From: Deltaproteobacteria bacterium | GTDB taxonomy: Bacteria; Desulfobacterota; Syntrophia; Syntrophales; UBA2185 | Direction: 5' to 3' | Length of the DNA stretch: 64,000 nucleotides | NCBI GenBank assembly: GCA_026388545.1 | Contig: JAPLJS010000114.1 | Span: forward strand, 1 to 64,000 | In this document: piece after piece, positions 8,195 through 17,591 of the stretch | Layout of the letters: each line of letters opens with the position of its first letter | Position numbering within the stretch: the first letter of the stretch is position 1 | The notes under the pieces: model-generated | What the model was told of the DNA's origin: nothing | Seen by the model: the letters and a program-made list of their open reading frames with translations, nothing else | Database searches by the model: none | Program-made: the position numbers and the translations under genes

Positions 8195-8752
8195 ATGGTG
8201 CTGACGGAGGTGGAAAAGAAGACACTTATTGATATTGTAAAAGCAACAATAGAATGCAAACTAACGGGCAAGAATATTCCCGAGTTTCATATTGCTTCGG
8301 AAATTCTGAAGGAAAAGAAGGGGGCATTTGTAACGCTTAAGAAACGTGGACACCTCAGAGGCTGTATCGGTTATATCGAGGCAAGAAAAGCCCTTTACAA
8401 AACTGTGGCAGAAATGGCAATAGCAGCAGCCTTCAATGATCCACGATTTCCTCCTCTAAGCGCTGACGAGGTAAAAGATGTAACTCTTGAGATATCCGTT
8501 CTCAGCCCACTGAAAGAAATAAAGGATATCAAGGAAATAGAAGTAGGTGTCCACGGCCTTTACATTACGAAAGGCTTTCATTCCGGCCTTCTCCTTCCTC
8601 AGGTGGCAGCTGAACATAAATGGGATAAATTGACTTTTCTCGAGGAAACCTGTTATAAGGCCGGGCTTCATCCGGATGCATGGAAAGATAATGATACAAA
8701 AATATTCATATTTTCCGCAGATGTTTTTGATCAGCATTCATTGATTTCGTAA
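8195..8752 (+). CDS. amrA: AMMECR1 domain protein (AmmeMemoRadiSam system protein A)
   Basis: The function is not established. The AMMECR1 signature is clear: FVTLKKRGHLRGCIGYIEARKAL, AAFNDPRFPPLSADE, LEISVLSPLKEI, GLYI...GLLLPQVAAEHKWDKLTFLEETCYKAGL. The LRGCIG motif is the most conserved stretch of the family. GGAGGG at 8182-8187 lies 7 nt before the ATG at 8195, so I prefer that to the ATG at 8165; the product has 185 residues. The third member of the system, a radical SAM enzyme, is not in this window. Confidence 0.92.
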   Translation: MVLTEVEKKTLIDIVKATIECKLTGKNIPEFHIASEILKEKKGAFVTLKKRGHLRGCIGYIEARKALYKTVAEMAIAAAFNDPRFPPLSADEVKDVTLEISVLSPLKEIKDIKEIEVGVHGLYITKGFHSGLLLPQVAAEHKWDKLTFLEETCYKAGLHPDAWKDNDTKIFIFSADVFDQHSLIS

Positions 8753-8982
8753 ATTAATAGTAATTATGACGAGGAACATTTATTTCATTGCATAAAATGA
8801 TAATGGGGGAAGAAATTGACCGGGAGCGTATCCCGGAAGCCCCGGTATGACTTCGGGGAGTTTTACAAATTTATGAATATATGAGCTTTGCAAGAAAGAG
8901 GTTATCGTAGCTCAAAGACTTTTTTCCTATCAGAAAAACTTATGCACAACTTTCACTATAAAAAATGAAATAAAAAAATCTA
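8753..8982. other. Intergenic stretch before the tRNA/ribosomal cluster
   Basis: No ORF in this stretch looks coding. It holds two tandem GC-rich hairpins (described separately) and then AT-rich sequence that leads into the promoter at 8983. Together with the promoter leader up to the first tRNA it forms a 336-nt gene-free region. Confidence 0.7.
8820..8864 (+). terminator. Tandem hairpins, possible terminator after amrA
   Basis: CCGGGA/TCCCGG (8820-8825 with 8831-8836) is followed by CCCCG/CGGGG (8840-8844 with 8854-8858) and then AGTTTTA. The T-run is short, so termination is only moderately supported. A role as a structured RNA cannot be excluded. Confidence 0.4.
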
Positions 8983-9011
8983 TTGACAAATTATATTATT
9001 AAAATTAAAAT
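8983..9011 (+). promoter_or_regulatory. Strong sigma-70 type promoter for the tRNA-rpmG-secE-nusG cluster
   Basis: A perfect -35 TTGACA (8983-8988) and a -10 TAAAAT (9006-9011) are separated by 17 nt in very AT-rich sequence. It lies about 80 nt before the first tRNA and is the best promoter seen upstream of the long ribosomal supercluster. Confidence 0.8.
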
Positions 9012-9088
9012 TAGCAGTTCGTGTTATGGAAGGTGTACGGTTCTTTTGTCAGGGACATAGTAAATTTGAGATTCTGGCTAGTAAGTCT

Positions 9089-9164
9089 GCTGGCGTAGCT
9101 CAACAGGTAGAGCAGCTGATTTGTAATCAGCAGGTTGCGGGTTCGAGTCCCATCGCCAGCTCCA
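9089..9164 (+). tRNA. tRNA-Thr (TGT)
   Basis: Acceptor GCTGGCG/CGCCAGC, anticodon stem GCTGA/TCAGC with loop TTTGTAA (anticodon TGT), T-loop TTCGAGT and an encoded CCA. It is the first tRNA of the cluster. Confidence 0.96.
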
Positions 9165-9183
9165 GCTTTTGATGATATTATAT

Positions 9184-9268
9184 GGAGGGGTGCCCGAGCG
9201 GCCAATGGGAGCAGACTGTAAATCTGCCGGCGAAGCCTACGGAGGTTCGAATCCTCCCCCCTCCACCA
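9184..9268 (+). tRNA. tRNA-Tyr (GTA)
   Basis: A long-variable-arm (class II) tRNA of 85 nt, with acceptor GGAGGGG/CCCCTCC, anticodon stem GCAGA/TCTGC and loop CTGTAAA (anticodon GTA), and an encoded CCA. Confidence 0.96.
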
Positions 9269-9330
9269 GAATATTGTATCGAAAAGTAATCTATCTATGA
9301 ATGATAGACTTCAGGATCTTGTTTCAATGA

Positions 9331-9406
9331 GCGGGAATAGCTCAGGGGCTAGAGCGTCAGCCTTCCAAGCTGAGGGTCGCGGGTTCGAATCCCGTTTCCC
9401 GCTCCA
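9331..9406 (+). tRNA. tRNA-Gly (TCC)
   Basis: Acceptor GCGGGAA/TTCCCGC, anticodon stem TCAGC/GCTGA with loop CTTCCAA (anticodon TCC), T-loop TTCGAAT and an encoded CCA. Confidence 0.96.
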
Positions 9407-9523
9407 TAGTTTAATTTACTGCCTAAATCTCCCTATGTGCTTAGCTTTTAAACAATAGTGATCGATTGGCAGAGATTAAGACATGTGACTAGAGTATTGG
9501 TGGCTGTTATTAACAACATGTTG

Positions 9524-9599
9524 GCCCACGTAGCTCAGTCGGTAGAGCACATCCTTGGTAAGGATGAGGTCACCAGTTCAATCCTGGTCGTGGGCTCCA
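9524..9599 (+). tRNA. tRNA-Thr (GGT)
   Basis: Acceptor GCCCACG/CGTGGGC, anticodon stem CATCC/GGATG with loop TTGGTAA (anticodon GGT), T-loop TTCAATC and an encoded CCA. It ends 22 nt before rpmG, so the tRNA and the mRNA are likely processed from one transcript. Confidence 0.96.
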
Positions 9600-9621
9600 T
9601 TACGGTGGAAGTAGGTTAATC

Positions 9622-9771
9622 ATGAGAAATATCATTACCTTGGCCTGTACGGAATGTAAGCAAAGAAATTATACTACGACGAAAAATAAGCGTACCATGC
9701 AAAATCGTCTTGAATTAAAAAAATATTGTAAGTTTTGTCGGGCTCATAAGATTCACAGAGAGACAAAATAA
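9622..9771 (+). CDS. rpmG: Ribosomal protein bL33
   Basis: A 49-residue large-subunit protein placed near the E site. It keeps both CxxC pairs (C9/C12 and C36/C39), so it is the zinc-binding form of L33. The ATG lies after a short GGAAG-rich stretch. It sits between tRNA-Thr and tRNA-Trp, a position used by tuf in enterobacteria, followed by secE and nusG as in many bacteria. Confidence 0.95.
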   Translation: MRNIITLACTECKQRNYTTTKNKRTMQNRLELKKYCKFCRAHKIHRETK

Positions 9772-9811
9772 AATTCTTTATTTTATATAAAGAATATGCA
9801 GCCAAACGAAC

Positions 9812-9888
9812 AGGCCAGTAGCTCTAATGGATAGAGCGCCGGACTCCAAATCCGGATGCTGGGGGTTCAAGTCCCTCCTGGCCTGCCA
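9812..9888 (+). tRNA. tRNA-Trp (CCA)
   Basis: Acceptor AGGCCAG/CTGGCCT, anticodon stem CCGGA/TCCGG with loop CTCCAAA (anticodon CCA), T-loop TTCAAGT and an encoded 3' CCA. It is directly upstream of secE. Confidence 0.96.
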
Positions 9889-9923
9889 TTTTTTTTATTC
9901 ATGATCAAATAGGGATTGCATTG

Positions 9924-10127
9924 ATGGATAGAATAAAATTAATTACAGAAAAAATAATACGCTTTTTAAAAGAAGCAAAAATTGAATTGAAAAAAGTGAC
10001 ATGGCCGACTCCCAGGCAAACCCTTGCTTCCACATCGGTAGTGATCATTGTTGTGATAATTGTGTCCATATATCTCGGTATCGTAGATTTCGGAGTGGCC
10101 AAAGCAATAAGGCTGGTTTTAGGTTAA
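9924..10127 (+). CDS. secE: Preprotein translocase subunit SecE
   Basis: A small (67-residue) inner-membrane subunit that clamps SecY. It has the short single-spanning form: a lysine-rich amphipathic helix, the conserved ELKKVTWPTPRQT hinge, and one transmembrane segment (about residues 33-55). I prefer the ATG at 9924 over the TTG at 9921. It is followed 5 nt later by nusG. Confidence 0.95.
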   Translation: MDRIKLITEKIIRFLKEAKIELKKVTWPTPRQTLASTSVVIIVVIIVSIYLGIVDFGVAKAIRLVLG

Positions 10128-10132
10128 AAAAT

Positions 10133-10660
10133 ATGGCTAAATGGTATGTCGTTCATACGTATTCCGGATTTGAGAACAGAGTTAAACTCTCCCTTCAGGA
10201 AAGGATAGAAGCATCGGGAATGCAAGAGTACTTTTCCGATATTCTTATTCCGGAAGAAGATATCGTTGAACTGGTTTCTGGTGAGAAGAAGACATCCAAA
10301 AGGAAGTTCTTCCCTGGCTACATCCTCGTTAAAATGGAAATGAATGACGATACATGGCATATCGTCAAGGGGACACCCAAGGTGACAGGATTTATCGGAG
10401 GTAAGGATAAACCATCACCAATTCCTGATAAAGATGTCGAAAACCTGAAGACCAGGATTAATGAAGGAACCTTAAAACCCAAACCAAAATTCAGGTTTGA
10501 AGTAGGGGATCATGTAAGGATAATAGATGGTCCGTTTACAAACTTTGATGGGGTTGTCGATGAGGTTAAACCGGAGAAGGGGAAATTAAGGGTTATTGTT
10601 AGTATATTTGGCAGGTCAACACCGGTTGAACTGGATTTTATCCAGGTTGTTCAAAATTGA
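10133..10660 (+). CDS. nusG: Transcription termination/antitermination factor NusG
   Basis: It binds the RNA polymerase clamp, sustains elongation and couples polymerase to Rho or to ribosomal S10. The 175-residue protein has the NGN domain (KWYVVHTYSGFENRVK, FFPGYILVKM, VKGTPKVTGFIGG) and a C-terminal KOW domain (VGDHVRIIDGPFTNFDGVVDEV...LRVIVSIFGRSTPVELDF). The start is the ATG at 10133; the open frame further upstream overlaps secE. Confidence 0.97.
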   Translation: MAKWYVVHTYSGFENRVKLSLQERIEASGMQEYFSDILIPEEDIVELVSGEKKTSKRKFFPGYILVKMEMNDDTWHIVKGTPKVTGFIGGKDKPSPIPDKDVENLKTRINEGTLKPKPKFRFEVGDHVRIIDGPFTNFDGVVDEVKPEKGKLRVIVSIFGRSTPVELDFIQVVQN

Positions 10661-10706
10661 TAAAAAAACGGGTTACGAATAAAAAAATGTAATTAGGGTG
10701 ATCACA

Positions 10707-11132
10707 ATGGCAAAAAAGGTTATAGCGAATATAAAACTTCAGATTAAGGCAGGAAAAGCAACTCCATCACCTCCAATAGGGCCTGCGCTGGGTCAGCACG
10801 GGGTTAATATAATGGAGTTCTGTAAGGCATACAATGCCATGACACAAAACCAGGAAGGGATGGTTATCCCTGTCGTTATAACGGTATATGCTGATCGGTC
10901 ATTTACCTTTGTTACCAAAACTCCACCGGCTTCCGTGCTTCTCAAACAGGCTGCCAAGATTGCAAAAGGTTCTGGAGATCCACGGCGAGAGAAGGTTGGT
11001 ACGGTAACGGCTCGGCAGGTGAGGGAAATTGCTGAATTAAAATATAATGATCTCAATGCCGTTGATATGGGGGGAGCAATTAAAATCATTGAGGGAACAG
11101 CACGGTCGATGGGAATTGAAATAGCGGGATAA
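10707..11132 (+). CDS. rplK: Ribosomal protein uL11
   Basis: L11 shapes the GTPase-associated centre with 23S rRNA helices 43/44 and is needed for RelA activation. The N-terminal [34 protein letters not shown] motif region and the C-terminal RNA-binding domain are intact at 141 residues. The ATG at 10707 gives the family start MAKKV; the GTG at 10698 is less likely. Confidence 0.97.
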   Translation: MAKKVIANIKLQIKAGKATPSPPIGPALGQHGVNIMEFCKAYNAMTQNQEGMVIPVVITVYADRSFTFVTKTPPASVLLKQAAKIAKGSGDPRREKVGTVTARQVREIAELKYNDLNAVDMGGAIKIIEGTARSMGIEIAG

Positions 11133-11249
11133 ATTAATGTGGGATGTTTCCAATAAGTCCACTCTGCGGTGACAAGTGTGAAACTTAACATTTTCCCTCA
11201 CGGGAAGCCCAGTACTATGAGAGGGTAGTGTCAATTAGGGGTTTTTAAC

Positions 11250-11948
11250 ATGGTTGAAAGAGGCAAAATTTTTACAGAAGCAAAAAAGAAGGTTGAGTCG
11301 GGGAAGCGATATGCTCTAAAGGATGCGGTAGAAATACTTGTAAGCACGGCGAGAACTAAATTTGACGAAACCGTCGATGCAGCAATCCGGCTGGGTGTGA
11401 ATCCTCAGCATGCTGACCAGATGGTCAGAGGGAGTGTTGTCCTGCCGAATGGATTGGGAAAAACAGTCAGAGTGTTGGTTTTTGCAAAAGGAGAAAAAGA
11501 AAAAGAGGCACTCGATGCAGGGGCAGATGTGGTCGGTTCCGACGATATCATTGAAAAGATAAAAGGAGGATGGCTAGACTTTGATCGGGTAATTGCTACA
11601 CCGGACATGATGGGCAATGTTGGAAAACTGGGGAAGATTTTGGGGCCCCGCGGATTGATGCCCAATCCCAAAGTTGGTACAGTCACTTTCGATGTGGCAA
11701 GGGCTGTTAATGAACTAAAAGCCGGCAAGGTCGAATTTCGCGTGGAAAAAGCAGGCATCGTCCACTCACCCGTTGGAAAGGTTTCATTCGGAGCTGATAA
11801 ATTATGTGAAAATATTAGTGCCCTTTTGGAAGCCATTATAAAGCTGAAACCGGCATCGAGTAAGGGGACTTACCTTAAAGGAATATCGCTTTCCACAACC
11901 ATGGGTCCGGGGGTAAAAGTTGATCCCTTAGAGGTCAGAAACATTTGA
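11250..11948 (+). CDS. rplA: Ribosomal protein uL1
   Basis: L1 forms the mobile stalk that guides tRNA out of the E site, and in other bacteria represses its own operon. The 232-residue product has the conserved [21 protein letters not shown] region and the C-terminal [21 protein letters not shown]. It is separated from rplK by 117 nt, unusually wide for this pair. Confidence 0.97.
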   Translation: MVERGKIFTEAKKKVESGKRYALKDAVEILVSTARTKFDETVDAAIRLGVNPQHADQMVRGSVVLPNGLGKTVRVLVFAKGEKEKEALDAGADVVGSDDIIEKIKGGWLDFDRVIATPDMMGNVGKLGKILGPRGLMPNPKVGTVTFDVARAVNELKAGKVEFRVEKAGIVHSPVGKVSFGADKLCENISALLEAIIKLKPASSKGTYLKGISLSTTMGPGVKVDPLEVRNI

Positions 11949-12337
11949 TCTTAGTACTATATAAAAATTTCCGAATTAATCGGTAAAATATATTTTTAAT
12001 ATGTTGATTTGGAGAAATCGGAGGAGAGTTCCTTTAAAGAAAGATCTTACGTAAAGGTCTCAAGCATATAAACCTGTCCCTGCAGCTTTTAGGTGGGTAC
12101 AGAATGGATATTTGATGATGCAATAAAAGTCTGAGACAGCAGGTAACAGGGGTTTAAACGATGTGAGTCGGCCTGCCGAGACCAATGGGTGCTTCAAGGC
12201 ACCTTATCTATGGCCATGTACATCAAGTTTATCGAATTTTCCTGTATGATGCATAGTTCTCTGACTTTCAATAACATTCTTGCTTGTACAAAGGGATTGT
12301 AGTTTTAGAAAATCATAGGGTGAAAGGAGGTTAAGGA
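11949..12337. other. rplA-rplJ intergenic region (389 nt)
   Basis: No ORF is convincing. The first 160 nt are AT-rich, with a CCGA/TCGG mini-hairpin; the middle carries the L10 leader. A second promoter for rplJL is plausible here but I cannot point to a good -35/-10 pair. Confidence 0.6.
12125..12205 (+). ncRNA. Ribosomal protein L10 leader (cis-regulatory RNA)
   Basis: GTCT (12129-12132) can pair with AGAC (12179-12182) and GCAGG (12139-12143) with CCTGC (12172-12176), giving the kinked stem that L10(L7/L12) complexes bind to repress rplJL. The flanking strings CTGAGACAGCAGGTAAC and CCTGCCGAGACC resemble L10 leaders of other proteobacteria. A GGTGC/GCACC hairpin follows at 12188-12203. Repression by L10 is inferred from the family. 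Confidence 0.7.
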
Positions 12338-12862
12338 TTGGATCGGAGAACTAAGGAGAAGGTTGTAGCTGAGCTTCATGAAAAACTTAAAGATACCAAG
12401 TTGGCTGTTCTTGCCGGTTATACTGGTATGAATGTTGAGAAGATGACTGCCTTGAGGAATGCTTTGCGCAAATCGGGTACCGAATTTCGGGTGGTAAAAA
12501 ACACACTTCTTGAAATTGCATCGAAGAATACCGATTTTAGTGGGTTAGAAGAGTATTTCAAGGGACCCTTGGCTATTCTTATGAATCGTGGCGATGTGGT
12601 TGGGCCGACGAAGGTATTAGTAGAATTTGCCAAAAAGAACGCCGAACTGGAAATCAGGGTTGGTATGCTGAGTGGTAAGTTATTGAGCAAAGATCGGCTC
12701 AGTGCGCTGGCAGAATTGCCGGGTAGGGAAGTCCTTCTTGGGAAACTCCTTTCTGTTATGATTGGGGTTCAGACTTCACTCGTTAATGTATTAAGTGGGG
12801 TACCCAGAAGTTTTGTTTGTGTTCTCGACGCTTATCGAGCCAAAAAGGAATCAGGAAATTAA
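12338..12862 (+). CDS. rplJ: Ribosomal protein uL10
   Basis: L10 is the base of the L7/L12 stalk that recruits translation GTPases. The 174-residue protein has the N-terminal RNA-binding domain ([22 protein letters not shown]) and a C-terminal helix that carries L7/L12 dimers. It starts with TTG, placed 7 nt after a full AAAGGAGG (12323-12330). It lies directly before rplL and behind the L10 leader. Confidence 0.96.
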   Translation: MDRRTKEKVVAELHEKLKDTKLAVLAGYTGMNVEKMTALRNALRKSGTEFRVVKNTLLEIASKNTDFSGLEEYFKGPLAILMNRGDVVGPTKVLVEFAKKNAELEIRVGMLSGKLLSKDRLSALAELPGREVLLGKLLSVMIGVQTSLVNVLSGVPRSFVCVLDAYRAKKESGN

Positions 12863-12881
12863 AATACAGGAGAGGAAAAAA

Positions 12882-13268
12882 ATGGCCAGTCAGATTACAA
12901 AGGAAGATGTTGTAAAATTTATTGAAGGGATGACGGTTCTTGAGCTATCTGAGTTAGTAAAGGAACTGGAGGAAAGATTTGGTGTATCCGCAGCCGTACC
13001 TATGGCTGTGGCTCAAGTTTCAGCAGGCTCTGAACAGGCAGCCCCGGCAGAAGAGAAAACAGAATTCGATGCGATACTGACCGGGTATGGTGAGCAGAAA
13101 ATTCAGGTGATCAAGGTTGTAAGGGCTCTCACCAGTTTGGGACTTAAAGAAGCCAAAGACCTGGTGGATGGTGTGCCAAAGCCGGTTAAAGAAGGTGTTT
13201 CGAAAGAAGAGGCGGCAGATATAAAGAAAAAAATAGAGGAAGTTGGAGGTACAGTGGAAATTAAGTAG
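12882..13268 (+). CDS. rplL: Ribosomal protein bL12 (L7/L12)
   Basis: The stalk protein that contacts EF-Tu, EF-G, IF2 and RF3. An N-terminal dimerisation helix pair (about residues 1-33), an Ala/Glu-rich hinge (about 45-58) and the C-terminal domain with [32 protein letters not shown] are visible in 128 residues. The ATG at 12882 follows GGAGAGGA; the longer frame upstream overlaps rplJ and is not used. Confidence 0.97.
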   Translation: MASQITKEDVVKFIEGMTVLELSELVKELEERFGVSAAVPMAVAQVSAGSEQAAPAEEKTEFDAILTGYGEQKIQVIKVVRALTSLGLKEAKDLVDGVPKPVKEGVSKEEAADIKKKIEEVGGTVEIK

Positions 13269-13400
13269 AACGCAGGCGAGACTAAAAAGCTTTTATAAAA
13301 GTTTACGGTTGAGCCGATTGAAAGATTACCACTCTTAAGGTGATAAGAATAATTGATGATGTGATTGTAAGTATATGCTTTCGTAACACAAAAGGATACT

Positions 13401-16400
13401 ATGAGCGAATTTAGAAAATATTTTGGCCGTATAAAAAAGATCCTGGAAATACCCAATCTGATAGATATCCAGAAGAAGTCCTACGAGAAATTTCTTCAGA
13501 AGGATATTCATCCATTGAAACGAGGCGCCTTTGGACTTCAGGGTGCATTCAGGAGCGTTTTCCCAATCTCTGACTTTAGCGGGAAATGTTCCCTCGAATT
13601 CGTAAGTTACAAGATTGGGAACGTGAGATATGACGTGAAGGAATGTATCCAAAAGGGTATGACCTATGCGGCGCCTCTGAAGATTGTGGTGAGGCTGGTT
13701 GTCTTTGATACCGATCGAGGTTCCGGGCATAAAACAATCCGGGATATCAAGGAACAGGAAATCTACTTCGGAGAAATCCCATTGATGACGGATAATGGTA
13801 CCTTCATAATGAACGGTACGGAAAGGGTCATCGTCAGTCAGCTTCATAGATCGCCGGGTATATTCTTTGATCATGATAAAGGAAAAACTCTTGCCAGTGG
13901 GAAACTCATTTATTCGGCAAGGATTATACCAATAAGGGGTTCCTGGCTGGATTTTGAGTTTGATTCCAAAGACCTCCTCTATGTCAGGATTGACAGGCGT
14001 AGAAAGATGCCTGTGACGATCCTTTTTAAGGCTATGGGAAACTCTATGGATTCCCTCCTCAGTTATTTTTACAACATAGAGAAAGTGTTCATACAGGATA
14101 AAAAGATTTTTATTGTGGTGGAAGAATCCCTCATAGGAGAGAAAGCCCCGGAAGATGTCAAAGATCCTGGAACCGGTGAAGTGATAATTAAAAAGGCCAG
14201 AAAATTGACCAAAGGCCATATTAAAAAGATGGTCGAACTGAACATCAATCGGATACAGGTTAAGGACGACGATATCATTGGAAAAGTTCTTGCTTCAAAT
14301 GTAATGGATCCGGAAACAGGCGAGGTATTACTCCGGTGTAATGAAGAATTAACGCTTGATGGTCTGGAGCGGGTGCGCGAAAAAGGGATTCAGGAACTTC
14401 AATTTATTTCCATCGATGAGGAAAGGGCCAATGCCTCCATCAGGGATACGCTCCTGATTGACAAGATTGAAAATGCCGAAGAGGCCATAATAGAGATATA
14501 CAGAAGGCTACGACCAAGTAACCCTCCCACACCAGAGACGGCGCACAAGTTTTTCAACGGTCTCTTTTTTGATCCCACGAGTTACGACCTTTCCGATGTA
14601 GGAAGGGCAAAGATGAATTACAAGCTTCGCCTTGACACTCCCATAGATATGACGGTCCTGCGAAAGGAGGATATCCTGGCTGCCGTTAAATACCTGATTG
14701 ATCTTAAAAACGGTTTCGGTGACTGCAGTGTCGATGATATTGATCATCTAGGTAACCGCAGAATCCGATCGGTGGGAGAACTTATTGAAAATCAATATAG
14801 AATAGGGTTGGTTAGAATTGAGAGGGCCATTAAGGAGAGAATGAGTCTCCAGGACATCGAAACTATGATGCCCCACGAGCTTATCAATGCCAAGCCGGTA
14901 TCTGCTGTCGTAAATGAGTTTCTTGGGAGCAGTCAGCTTTCTCAGTTTATGGATCAGACAAATCCACTTTCCGAAATTACCCATAAGAGAAGGCTTTCCG
15001 CTCTTGGTCCTGGTGGTCTCACCCGTGAAAGAGCTGGATTCGAGGTCAGGGATGTGCACCCCACCCACTACGGTCGTATCTGCCCCGTTGAGACACCGGA
15101 GGGGCCTAATATTGGTCTTATTGTTTCTCTCAGCACATATGCAAGGGTGAATGCCTTTGGTTTTATAGAAACACCCTACAGGCTGGTTCGAGATGGGAAG
15201 GTCCTTGATGAAGTTCGTTATCTGACAGCTATTGAAGAAGAAAAGTCCATAATTGCACCGGCAGACATCCCCCTTGATGGAGAAGGAAGATTTATCGGAG
15301 AACTTGTTTCTGCAAGAAAGGGCAGTGATTTCATCTCTGTTCCACCAGCTGAGATCAATTTGATGGATGTATCGCCGGATCAGCTTGTCAGTGTTGCAGC
15401 TGCTTCAATTCCATTTTTGGAGCATGATGATGCCAACCGAGCTCTTATGGGGTCCAATATGCAGCGGCAGGCGGTTCCTCTCTTAAGACCTGAGGCGCCC
15501 CTTGTGGGTACAGGGATGGAGGCTATTGTTGCGAGGGATTCAGGCGCAGTCGTTTTGGCGAGACGGGCAGGAGTTGTTGAACACGTTGACGCTTCACGGA
15601 TTGTGATCAAGTGTGATGGAGACGGGCAGGACGAAAGTGATACAGGTGTTGATATCTATAACCTTGTAAAATATCAACGTTCAAACCAGGATACGTGCTT
15701 TAACCAGAAGCCCATTATCAAAAAGGGAGATTGGGTCAATAAGCTTGACATTATCGCTGATGGTCCTGCTACCGATACCGGTGAGCTTGCATTAGGACGA
15801 AATGTAATGGTCGCTTTCATGTCTTGGGGAGGATACAACTATGAAGATTCCATACTGGTTAGTGAAAGGCTCATAAAAGATGATATCTATACGTCGATTC
15901 ACATTGAAGAATTCGAGACCATGGCGAGGGACACGAAACTAGGAAAAGAGGAAATCACAAGAGATATTCCTAATGTAGGAGAGGAAGCCCTCAGAAATCT
16001 TGATGAAAGCGGGATTGTCAGGATGGGCGTGTTTGTAAAATCCGGGGATATTCTTGTTGGGAAGATCACTCCGAAAGGTGAGACTCAATTATCGCCGGAG
16101 GAAAAATTGCTTCGTGCAATATTTGGTGAAAAGGCAAGCGATGTAAGGGACACATCTCTCCGAGTTCCCCCTGGTGTTGAAGGTACCGTGATAGACGCTA
16201 AAGTATTTACCAGAAAAGGCGCCGAAAGAGACCACAGATCGCAATTTATTGAAGACGAAGCTATGAAGGATTTATGCAAAGACCGGGATGATGAAATCAG
16301 GATAATTACCGAAAGTGTGAAAAACAATATTGCCGGTATGCTTATTGGAAAGACGTCTGCATCGAAGCTGGTCGATCCGAAGAAGAAAAAGATATTATTG

Positions 16401-17492
16401 AAAAAAGGAGACGCTATTGAGGGGGATGACCTGGAGAAGATACCCTTTAGCTTCTGGAAGGAAATTTCGCTAGTCGATGGGGAGGCCACGGAAGAAAAAA
16501 TAAACTCTCTCTTTGCAAATTATGAGAGAAAAAAAGAGATCGTTGAAGCGTATTTTGAAGAGAAAATCGATAAACTGAAAGCAGGTGATGAGCTTCCTCC
16601 CGGTGTGATCAAAATGGTAAAAGTTTATATTGCCATTAAGAGAGGGCTCTCCGTCGGTGACAAGATGGCTGGCCGCCACGGTAATAAGGGAGTATTGTCA
16701 AGGATACTTCCGGACGAAGATATGCCGTATTTTAAGGACGGAACACCCGTTGATATTATTTTAAATCCTCTGGGGGTTCCTTCACGTATGAATGTCGGGC
16801 AGCTTCTTGAGACACATTTAGGCTGGGCTGCCAAGGGTTTAGGTGAAAAAATCAGTGCTATGTTAGAAAAACATTACAGCACCGATAAGTTGAAACAAGA
16901 ATTAAAAAACATCTATTCTTCCTCTGATTTTGATAGTTTTATCGATGGTTTATCCGAGGATAAGCTGAAAGCCTTTGTCCGTAAATTAAAAAGAGGTGTT
17001 CTGGTAGCTACTCCAGTTTTCGATGGTGCAGATGAAAGCGAAATCAGAAATATACTAAAAATGGTGGACCTTCCGGAAAATGGACAGACTATTCTTTTCG
17101 ATGGGAGGACCGGTGAGCCTTTTAGTCAGGAGGTCACGGTCGGCATGATTTATATGTTGAAGCTCCACCACCTTGTGGATGACAAAATTCACGCTCGGTC
17201 AATAGGTCCTTATTCTTTAGTGACACAACAACCTCTTGGTGGAAAAGCACAATTTGGTGGTCAGAGACTTGGTGAAATGGAAGTATGGGCCATGGAAGCT
17301 TATGGAGCCGCTTATGCGCTACAGGAGTTCCTGACAGTTAAGTCCGATGACGTAGCAGGGAGAACGAGGATATACGAAGCTATTGTGAAGGGTGAGCATA
17401 CATTTGAACCAGGGCTTCCAGAATCTTTCAATGTTCTTGTTAAGGAACTGCAGAGTCTCTGCCTTGATGTTGAATTGATTGAAGAAGAGTAA
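13401..17492 (+). CDS. rpoB: RNA polymerase beta subunit
   Basis: The 1363-residue beta subunit forms half of the catalytic cleft. The rifampicin-binding cluster (about residues 510-550: [20 protein letters not shown] and following) is canonical, with D, H and S at the common resistance positions unaltered, so a rifampicin-sensitive form is expected. [15 protein letters not shown] and the C-terminal [20 protein letters not shown] are also present. It lies 132 nt after rplL. Confidence 0.98.
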   Translation: MSEFRKYFGRIKKILEIPNLIDIQKKSYEKFLQKDIHPLKRGAFGLQGAFRSVFPISDFSGKCSLEFVSYKIGNVRYDVKECIQKGMTYAAPLKIVVRLVVFDTDRGSGHKTIRDIKEQEIYFGEIPLMTDNGTFIMNGTERVIVSQLHRSPGIFFDHDKGKTLASGKLIYSARIIPIRGSWLDFEFDSKDLLYVRIDRRRKMPVTILFKAMGNSMDSLLSYFYNIEKVFIQDKKIFIVVEESLIGEKAPEDVKDPGTGEVIIKKARKLTKGHIKKMVELNINRIQVKDDDIIGKVLASNVMDPETGEVLLRCNEELTLDGLERVREKGIQELQFISIDEERANASIRDTLLIDKIENAEEAIIEIYRRLRPSNPPTPETAHKFFNGLFFDPTSYDLSDVGRAKMNYKLRLDTPIDMTVLRKEDILAAVKYLIDLKNGFGDCSVDDIDHLGNRRIRSVGELIENQYRIGLVRIERAIKERMSLQDIETMMPHELINAKPVSAVVNEFLGSSQLSQFMDQTNPLSEITHKRRLSALGPGGLTRERAGFEVRDVHPTHYGRICPVETPEGPNIGLIVSLSTYARVNAFGFIETPYRLVRDGKVLDEVRYLTAIEEEKSIIAPADIPLDGEGRFIGELVSARKGSDFISVPPAEINLMDVSPDQLVSVAAASIPFLEHDDANRALMGSNMQRQAVPLLRPEAPLVGTGMEAIVARDSGAVVLARRAGVVEHVDASRIVIKCDGDGQDESDTGVDIYNLVKYQRSNQDTCFNQKPIIKKGDWVNKLDIIADGPATDTGELALGRNVMVAFMSWGGYNYEDSILVSERLIKDDIYTSIHIEEFETMARDTKLGKEEITRDIPNVGEEALRNLDESGIVRMGVFVKSGDILVGKITPKGETQLSPEEKLLRAIFGEKASDVRDTSLRVPPGVEGTVIDAKVFTRKGAERDHRSQFIEDEAMKDLCKDRDDEIRIITESVKNNIAGMLIGKTSASKLVDPKKKKILLKKGDAIEGDDLEKIPFSFWKEISLVDGEATEEKINSLFANYERKKEIVEAYFEEKIDKLKAGDELPPGVIKMVKVYIAIKRGLSVGDKMAGRHGNKGVLSRILPDEDMPYFKDGTPVDIILNPLGVPSRMNVGQLLETHLGWAAKGLGEKISAMLEKHYSTDKLKQELKNIYSSSDFDSFIDGLSEDKLKAFVRKLKRGVLVATPVFDGADESEIRNILKMVDLPENGQTILFDGRTGEPFSQEVTVGMIYMLKLHHLVDDKIHARSIGPYSLVTQQPLGGKAQFGGQRLGEMEVWAMEAYGAAYALQEFLTVKSDDVAGRTRIYEAIVKGEHTFEPGLPESFNVLVKELQSLCLDVELIEEE

Positions 17493-17500
17493 CAATTGTC

Positions 17501-17571
17501 TCCCGCCGAAGGCGGGATAAAAGGAAAATATAATTAGATGGTACACTATTACTCGCCGGATGCGGGTGATA
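17501..17571 (+). repeat. Two hairpins in the rpoB-rpoC spacer
   Basis: A perfect TCCCGCC-GAA-GGCGGGA hairpin (17501-17517) is followed by a 10-bp stem with two G-U pairs, ATTACTCGC/GCGGGTGAT (17547-17571), just before the rpoC ribosome-binding site. The first has no T-run on the + strand, so it is not an intrinsic terminator; it resembles short palindromic intergenic repeats. An RNA-processing role is possible. Confidence 0.55.
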
Positions 17572-17591
17572 ATAATCAGGAGATATAAATA

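Noticed and set aside
9011-9205. Minus-strand frame containing AGDGTRTRNLLITNQLLYLLSYAS
   Set aside because: This string is the well-known false translation of the antisense of a tRNA; the tRNA-Thr at 9089 explains it.
11133-11249. Possible L1-binding structure between rplK and rplA
   Set aside because: Only CCCTC/GAGGG and a short GGG/CCC stem can be drawn, and I cannot match them to an L1 site; the 117-nt gap itself is real.
13335-14219. 294-residue open frame antisense to rpoB
   Set aside because: It lies inside rpoB, which has clear conservation; the antisense protein has no recognisable motif and arises from codon structure of the sense gene.
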